A DNA stretch of 64,000 bases from Oscillospiraceae bacterium (GTDB lineage: Bacteria; Bacillota; Clostridia; Oscillospirales; Oscillospiraceae). The notes under the pieces are model-generated. The model saw only the letters and a list, made by a program, of their open reading frames with translations, made no database searches and had not been told where the DNA came from. Location: assembly GCA_015067615.1 (NCBI GenBank), contig SVMD01000002.1:143170-207169 (forward strand). Direction: 5' to 3'. Position 1 is the first letter of the stretch. The number at the start of each line of letters is the position of its first letter. Below are positions 60,641 to 64,000 of this stretch, one piece after another. The translations under genes were made by a program, and so were the position numbers.

Positions 60641-60925
60641 TCAGCGGTCCGCGCCGTATTCCAGCCCCAGCAGGAACATCTCCTTGCACAGCATTTCCTG
60701 GATGGCTTCCAGGGCATCCACCATGCAATTTAAATCCTCGTCCTCGTCATCCACATCCACCCCCAGCCGGGTGCATATACGAGCATAGGCATCGCGCATT
60801 TTGGCATATTCCCGGTCGCAGAAGCTGTGGGGCGCAAACAGGTTGGGAACCCCGGGTACCGCGGCTTCAGGAATGTAAAAGCCCATCAGACTGCGGTAAA
60901 TATCGTCCAACAATTTCCGGTCCAT
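60641..60925 (-). CDS. Small acidic hypothetical protein
   Basis: I do not recognise a family with confidence. The 94-residue protein is acidic with a helical look: LLDDIYRSLMGFYIPEAAVP, then REYAKMRDAYARICTRLG, a short acidic stretch DVDDEDEDLN, and EAIQEMLCKEMFLLGLEYGA. Its layout recalls small helical proteins found near mobile or regulatory genes in Clostridia. A strong promoter overlaps an operator-like palindrome, and the divergent neighbour is a ribbon-helix-helix protein, so the two may form a regulated pair. Confidence 0.65.
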   Translation of the reverse strand: MDRKLLDDIYRSLMGFYIPEAAVPGVPNLFAPHSFCDREYAKMRDAYARICTRLGVDVDDEDEDLNCMVDALEAIQEMLCKEMFLLGLEYGADR

Positions 60926-60943
60926 AAAACCACCTCATTCCGT

Positions 60944-61005
60944 ATGTATACAAAGCATACATTGTAAACATGGCGATGTCAAGAGAAAAGGTATACGATG
61001 TATAC
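60944..61005. promoter_or_regulatory. Divergent control region with GTATAC palindromes
   Basis: Minus strand promoter: TTGACA (60982-60977), 17-base spacer, TATGCT (60959-60954). Palindrome ATGTATACAAAGCATACAT (60944-60962) covers this -10. A second site GTATACGATGTATAC (60991-61005) lies before the plus-strand gene. Both are likely sites of the ribbon-helix-helix protein. Confidence 0.6.
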
Positions 61006-61020
61006 AGAGGTGATCCCATT

Positions 61021-61191
61021 ATGGCGTTGAAAAAGACGGAATCCATTACATTGCGGACGGACAAGCAATTAAAGACCGCCCTTACCATAATCGCAGCGGA
61101 GAAGAAATGGAGCATTTCCCAGCTCTCGGAGGAGATCATCCGGGAGTGGCTGGCGGAAAAGCGCCCCGAACTGCTGAAAGAGGAAGCATAG
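61021..61191 (+). CDS. Small ribbon-helix-helix-like protein
   Basis: The 56-residue protein reads SITLRTDKQLKTALTIIAAE then KKWSISQLSEEIIREWLAEK, a beta strand followed by two helices, as in Arc/MetJ-type DNA-binding proteins. GAGGTGA precedes ATG 61021; an earlier in-frame ATG at 60970 would overlap the operators. It probably represses itself and the divergent small gene. It could also be the antitoxin-like half of a pair, but no toxin family was recognised. Confidence 0.7.
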   Translation: MALKKTESITLRTDKQLKTALTIIAAEKKWSISQLSEEIIREWLAEKRPELLKEEA

Positions 61192-61231
61192 GCAACAGCC
61201 CCGGACGAAAGTCCAGGGCTGTGTTGCGTAT

Positions 61232-61497
61232 TGCGTACTGGCGCGGGAGCGCCCAATAACCCCTCTCCCGGGGAGAGGGTGCCCCCAGTGCGCACACTGG
61301 GGGCAGGAGTGGAATGCGGGCGGAAAGGTTCGATACGGTATGCAGAAACAGACTTTGTAAGACGTGACGTATTAGCAGGCCTTTGTCTGTACCACCCGTA
61401 AGGTTATCTCCCGCATTCCACTTCCGACCCGCTTATTCCTCGCTTGGCTCGGGCGGGCCACCTTCTCCCCGGGAGAAGGGTGGCGCCTTCGGCGCTA
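61232..61497. repeat. Palindromic intergenic element without family A ends
   Basis: GGCGCGGGAGCGCC and CCCTCTCCCGGGGAGAGGG on the left face CCTTCTCCCCGGGAGAAGG and GGCGCCTTCGGCGC on the right. The core contains GGAGTGGAATGCGGG with its inverse CCCGCATTCCACTTCC. Part of the core resembles, inverted, that of the element at 23654. The serpin stop codon (61495-61497) lies in its right end. Confidence 0.72.
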
Positions 61498-62907
61498 CGG
61501 CTCATTCACCACACCTGTAAACAGGGGCGTGCCCTCATAGGTGGCGATGACGAAGAGGAAGGGCCGGTCCAGAACGAAATCGATGATCTCCTCCGGGGGC
61601 ATTGCCGAACCGGCGCCGGGGATTTCCAGATAAGCCGCGGCCTTCACGCCCTGCTCGTCCACGACGACCCGGGCGGCCTGGTTCACCCCGGTGATCACCA
61701 CCGGCGTGTCGGAGGTGATGGCGGTGAAGTCGGCAGTCCCCAGACTGAAAACGTCCGTGATGCCCAGGTCCCGGAACATCCCGGCCACATCGCAGCCGGA
61801 GTGGATGTCAAAGGTGGGAACCTTCAGGTTAACCTTCATATATTTATAATTTTCCGTGTTTCCGGTGAGATAGGACAGATACTGGCCGTCCTTTAAAACG
61901 TCGTCCACGGTCTTGTCCGCATCCGGCAGGAAGAACCACATCTGAGTGCGGTTCTTCAGCCCCAGGGAAACGGCCCCGAAGCTGTCGCCCCAGTAGTAAT
62001 TCATCTGGGCGAGCTTCTTGTTCATGAAGGTGACGCCTCGGTCGCCGACGGGGGCGTGGAAGATCTCCTGGGTGTTCTTGAGGGGATCAAATTCCTTGCT
62101 CCAGGTGGCCTGGAGGTAGATGGTGGAGGCCAGAGTCAGCACCGCGTCGGGGCTGAAGCCGGAATTTTTCGTGTAGTCCTCCAGCAGTCCGCCGGTGTTG
62201 TTGTTCAGCCAGGTCCGCAGGGCCTTGCCCGCGCCGTCCTCCTGCAGGTCGGTCTGGAAGATGGAGGCGTAGTGGTGATAGGCCAGGGCGTCCATGGCCT
62301 CCTGCTCGTAGTTCAGCCCCTCGTCCAGCCACAGAGAGTTAGCCAGATAGCAGATTTCATAGTCGTCCTCGTGGCGGAAATACACATCCTCCCACACCGC
62401 TTCCACCCGGCTGCGTAGAGTCTCCAGATCCGGGGCGTCCAGGGCGGTGAGAATCTGCTGCCGGGAGTTGCCCTCGGTGATCTCCGCCAGCATGGCCAGG
62501 GCGATGAAGCCGTTGATGGGGGACCAGACCCGATTGTCCTGAGCCCCTTCCATATATAATAATGTGGAGTCCCCGAAAAAGCCTGCCAGATCGGCATTGG
62601 CCTGCTCTGTGGCGGCCTCCTGGGCTTCGTTGTAGGCCATGAAGGCGGCCCAATCTGTGTCAAAATCGTCTTTATCCCGGTACTTGTCGTAGTCCGGCCG
62701 TTCCATGGCCCGGGAGCCGGAGGCTTCGCTGACGGTTCTGGCGTTGACCCGGCCGGGGATGTAGGGCAGGTTCAGCAGGATCACCACCGCCAGAACCGCG
62801 GCAATGGCCCGAAAGACGGTCCGCATGTGGCGGGGCTTGGCGGAGCCTGCTTCGGCGATGTGCTTGTCGGAGATGTATTCCAGAGCTTCAGCAAGTCGGT
62901 CATTCAT
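61495..62907 (-). CDS. Membrane-anchored serpin, paired with an ECF sigma factor
   Basis: Serpins inhibit serine or cysteine proteases by suicide trapping. The 470-residue protein has a 28-residue cytoplasmic start (MNDRLAEALEYISDKHIAEA), one membrane span (VFRAIAAVLAVVILLNLPYI), a linker, and a serpin domain from about residue 100: VWSPINGFIALAMLAEITEG, YLANSLWLDEGLNYEQ, VLTLASTIYLQATWSKEFDP, and the hinge VDEQGVKAAAYLE with closing DFVLDRPFLFVI. The reactive loop is rich in small residues (PGAGSAMPPEE). The start overlaps the sigma gene stop by eight bases. The cytoplasmic start resembles those of sigma-linked membrane proteins, so it may act as an anti-sigma sensor; this is inference. Confidence 0.85.
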   Translation of the reverse strand: MNDRLAEALEYISDKHIAEAGSAKPRHMRTVFRAIAAVLAVVILLNLPYIPGRVNARTVSEASGSRAMERPDYDKYRDKDDFDTDWAAFMAYNEAQEAATEQANADLAGFFGDSTLLYMEGAQDNRVWSPINGFIALAMLAEITEGNSRQQILTALDAPDLETLRSRVEAVWEDVYFRHEDDYEICYLANSLWLDEGLNYEQEAMDALAYHHYASIFQTDLQEDGAGKALRTWLNNNTGGLLEDYTKNSGFSPDAVLTLASTIYLQATWSKEFDPLKNTQEIFHAPVGDRGVTFMNKKLAQMNYYWGDSFGAVSLGLKNRTQMWFFLPDADKTVDDVLKDGQYLSYLTGNTENYKYMKVNLKVPTFDIHSGCDVAGMFRDLGITDVFSLGTADFTAITSDTPVVITGVNQAARVVVDEQGVKAAAYLEIPGAGSAMPPEEIIDFVLDRPFLFVIATYEGTPLFTGVVNEP

Positions 62908-63457
62908 CCATCAGTCCCTCCTTTATTAAATAGGTGCGAAGGCCCATCCGGGTCCGGTGCAGCCGGGTCCGGACGGCGTTTTCACTCATGTCAAAATGCC
63001 TGGCGATCTCCTTCGTGGAGTCCCCGAACCAGTAGCGCCGGAGAAACAGGATCCGGCTCATTTTGGGCAGGCCGCTTAAGTACCGGTCAATGGCCCGGCC
63101 CAGGAGCCGTGCGTCAAATTCATCCTCCAGGCTGACCCCGGAAATGCAGTCCTCCAGCTCCTCCAGGGACACATCGTAGCTGCTGTCCCGGAGCAGGGCG
63201 GTGTTGTAGCGCAGCCGATTCAGGGCCAGATTTCGCCCGGTTTTGAATACGAAGCCGCTTAAGGGGTCCGGTTCCTTCGGGGGCACCGCGTTCCAGACTG
63301 CCAAATAGGTGTCGTTGACGCTTTCCTCCGCCTCCCGCCAGTCGCCCAGGATGTGCCGGGCGGTCTGGGTCAGCCGTCGGCCGAATTTGGCGGCCATGGC
63401 CTCGATGGCCTCCTCCGCCCGGGCAAGGAGCAGCTTCAGAATCTTTCTGTCGTCCAT
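62900..63457 (-). CDS. ECF-type RNA polymerase sigma factor
   Basis: The 185-residue protein has region 2 (RHILGDWREAEESVNDTYLA, WNAVPPKEPDPLSGFVFKTG) and region 4 (LPKMSRILFLRRYWFGDSTK, EIARHFDMSENAVRTRLHRT), the two-domain layout of extracytoplasmic function sigma factors. GGGAGGAATACCC supports ATG 63457. It overlaps the serpin gene. A TGTAAC/CGGTA promoter-like pair upstream suggests self-activation. Targets are unknown. Confidence 0.92.
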   Translation of the reverse strand: MDDRKILKLLLARAEEAIEAMAAKFGRRLTQTARHILGDWREAEESVNDTYLAVWNAVPPKEPDPLSGFVFKTGRNLALNRLRYNTALLRDSSYDVSLEELEDCISGVSLEDEFDARLLGRAIDRYLSGLPKMSRILFLRRYWFGDSTKEIARHFDMSENAVRTRLHRTRMGLRTYLIKEGLMDE

Positions 63458-63483
63458 GGGTATTCCTCCCTTCATCTATATAG

Positions 63484-63509
63484 TACCGATTTGTGTGGGA
63501 GATGTTACA
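63484..63509 (-). promoter_or_regulatory. Possible ECF-type autoregulated promoter
   Basis: Minus strand: TGTAAC (63509-63504), 15 bases, CGGTA (63488-63484). This resembles ECF promoters with an AAC-containing -35. A housekeeping reading (GTAACA-17-TACTAT) is also possible. Confidence 0.45.
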
Positions 63510-63543
63510 TATCTTATCATAAAATCCGCCATAAAAAGACAAT

Positions 63544-63565
63544 TGTGCGCAGGTAAAAGCGCACA
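63544..63565. other. Small hairpin upstream of the rRNA promoters
   Basis: TGTGCGC and GCGCACA form a 7-bp stem with an eight-base loop. The T run does not follow on either strand, so a terminator role is doubtful. Nothing else is seen between the sigma gene and the first rRNA promoter. Confidence 0.4.
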
Positions 63566-63596
63566 AAAAATAAGCGCAGAATTTGTAAAATAATGC

Positions 63597-63828
63597 TTGA
63601 CAAAGTGATTCCGGTGTGCTAATATACGCAAGCTGTCCGCGAGAGCGGCGGCTGAACAGAAAAAGTTTGAAAAGAAATGAAAAAAGTTCTTGACAAACGA
63701 AAACTTCTGTGATAAACTAAATAAGTTGTGTGATGAACGGCAACCGCCCGGAGCACAACAAACAGCACAAAAGAATTTGAAAAAACTTGTAAAAAGTGCT
63801 TGACAAATTCGACAAGATGTGCTAATAT
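63597..63828 (+). promoter_or_regulatory. Three tandem rRNA operon promoters
   Basis: P1: TTGACA 63597-63602 and TAATAT 63620-63625. P2: TTGACA 63690-63695 and TAAACT 63713-63718. P3: TTGACA 63800-63805 and TAATAT 63823-63828. All spacers are 17 bases. P1 and P3 share GTGCTAATAT. Tandem perfect -35 boxes are typical of rrn operons. Confidence 0.88.
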
Positions 63829-64000
63829 ATCAAAGTTCGCTGCGACGCCAACCGGCGATGCGAAATGCGAGCTGACTGTACCTTGTAAATTGAATAACGT
63901 GAAGACGAACTAATTAACACCTTGGACAATTAATGGATTGTTTAAGCGTTTATAGTGAACGAATAACAGCCAACGAAAATTCTTGAGTAATTTGCTAAGA
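63829..64000 (+). other. Leader of an rRNA operon (16S expected just past the edge)
   Basis: TGTACCTTGTAAATTGAATAAC is of the kind found in Clostridial rRNA leaders and spacers. The window ends in TTGCTAAGA, close to where a 16S gene would begin. No coding frame is present. The rRNA gene itself is not in the window, so this rests on promoters and leader style. Confidence 0.7.

Overview
The window looks like a chromosomal segment of a GC-rich, anaerobic Gram-positive bacterium of the class Clostridia, most like Oscillospiraceae/Ruminococcaceae. The grounds are strong G/C-ending codon use, TTGACA-17-TATAAT promoters, AGGAGG ribosome binding sites, a Trp T-box, PerR-controlled reverse rubrerythrins, KhpB/Jag, Noc, Mini-III and QueH. 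This placement is inference from gene content; no marker rRNA gene lies inside the window. Most genes are housekeeping or envelope genes. The intergenic spaces are unusually rich in dispersed palindromic repeats.

Layout. 1-7.4 kb: end of a YibE/F membrane protein, a U32 peptidase-family gene, then maf-mreC-mreD-mrdA (cell elongation). 7.4-12.6 kb: an oxidative-stress island with perR, two nearly identical reverse rubrerythrins under matching operator-promoters, a DUF819 transporter, an ArsM-type methyltransferase whose frame crosses an in-frame TGA (candidate selenocysteine), and a flavin reductase. 12.6-19.3 kb (minus strand): an orphan family-5 solute-binding lipoprotein coupled to pgeF, then secA and noc. 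19.4-23.5 kb: Gx transporter and Mini-III, a cytidylate-kinase-like protein, a repeat-bearing lipoprotein and a BMP-family lipoprotein. 24-31.8 kb: typA, two tandem CapA-like proteins, then rpmH-rnpA-yidD-yidC-khpB. 32-39.7 kb: iron alcohol dehydrogenase, dCMP deaminase, plsY, a divergent PRPP synthetase, DegV, a flavin reductase-like protein and rpsF-ssb-rpsR. 39.9-49.6 kb: MATE pump, Old Yellow Enzyme-type reductase, M24 peptidase, HAD phosphatase, Gate-domain membrane protein, a T-box-controlled solitary trpB and a lipid kinase. 49.7-60.6 kb: a THUMP methyltransferase abutting a DUF559 nuclease frame that sits inside a palindromic repeat, queH, an S26 peptidase, a Cys/Met-metabolism PLP enzyme, a degenerate ADP-ribosylglycohydrolase, a DUF89-YhcH pair, HAD-udk, murI and an isochorismatase. 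60.6-64 kb: a small divergent regulatory pair, an ECF sigma factor overlapping a membrane-anchored serpin, and three tandem strong promoters with a leader that almost certainly runs into a 16S rRNA gene just beyond the right edge.

The most interesting items are these. (1) The ArsM-like gene at 10623-11393 has UGA exactly where the family has its catalytic Cys, followed by a bacterial-SECIS-like hairpin. (2) About eleven intergenic elements are bounded by inverted termini resembling TAAATTATCGTTTA, together with related palindromes; one of these carries a Vsr/DUF559-type nuclease frame. (3) The ECF sigma-serpin operon could couple protease sensing to transcription. (4) A full-length ADP-ribosylglycohydrolase relative has lost its metal-binding aspartates. 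No CRISPR array, tRNA, prophage or conventional transposase was seen.
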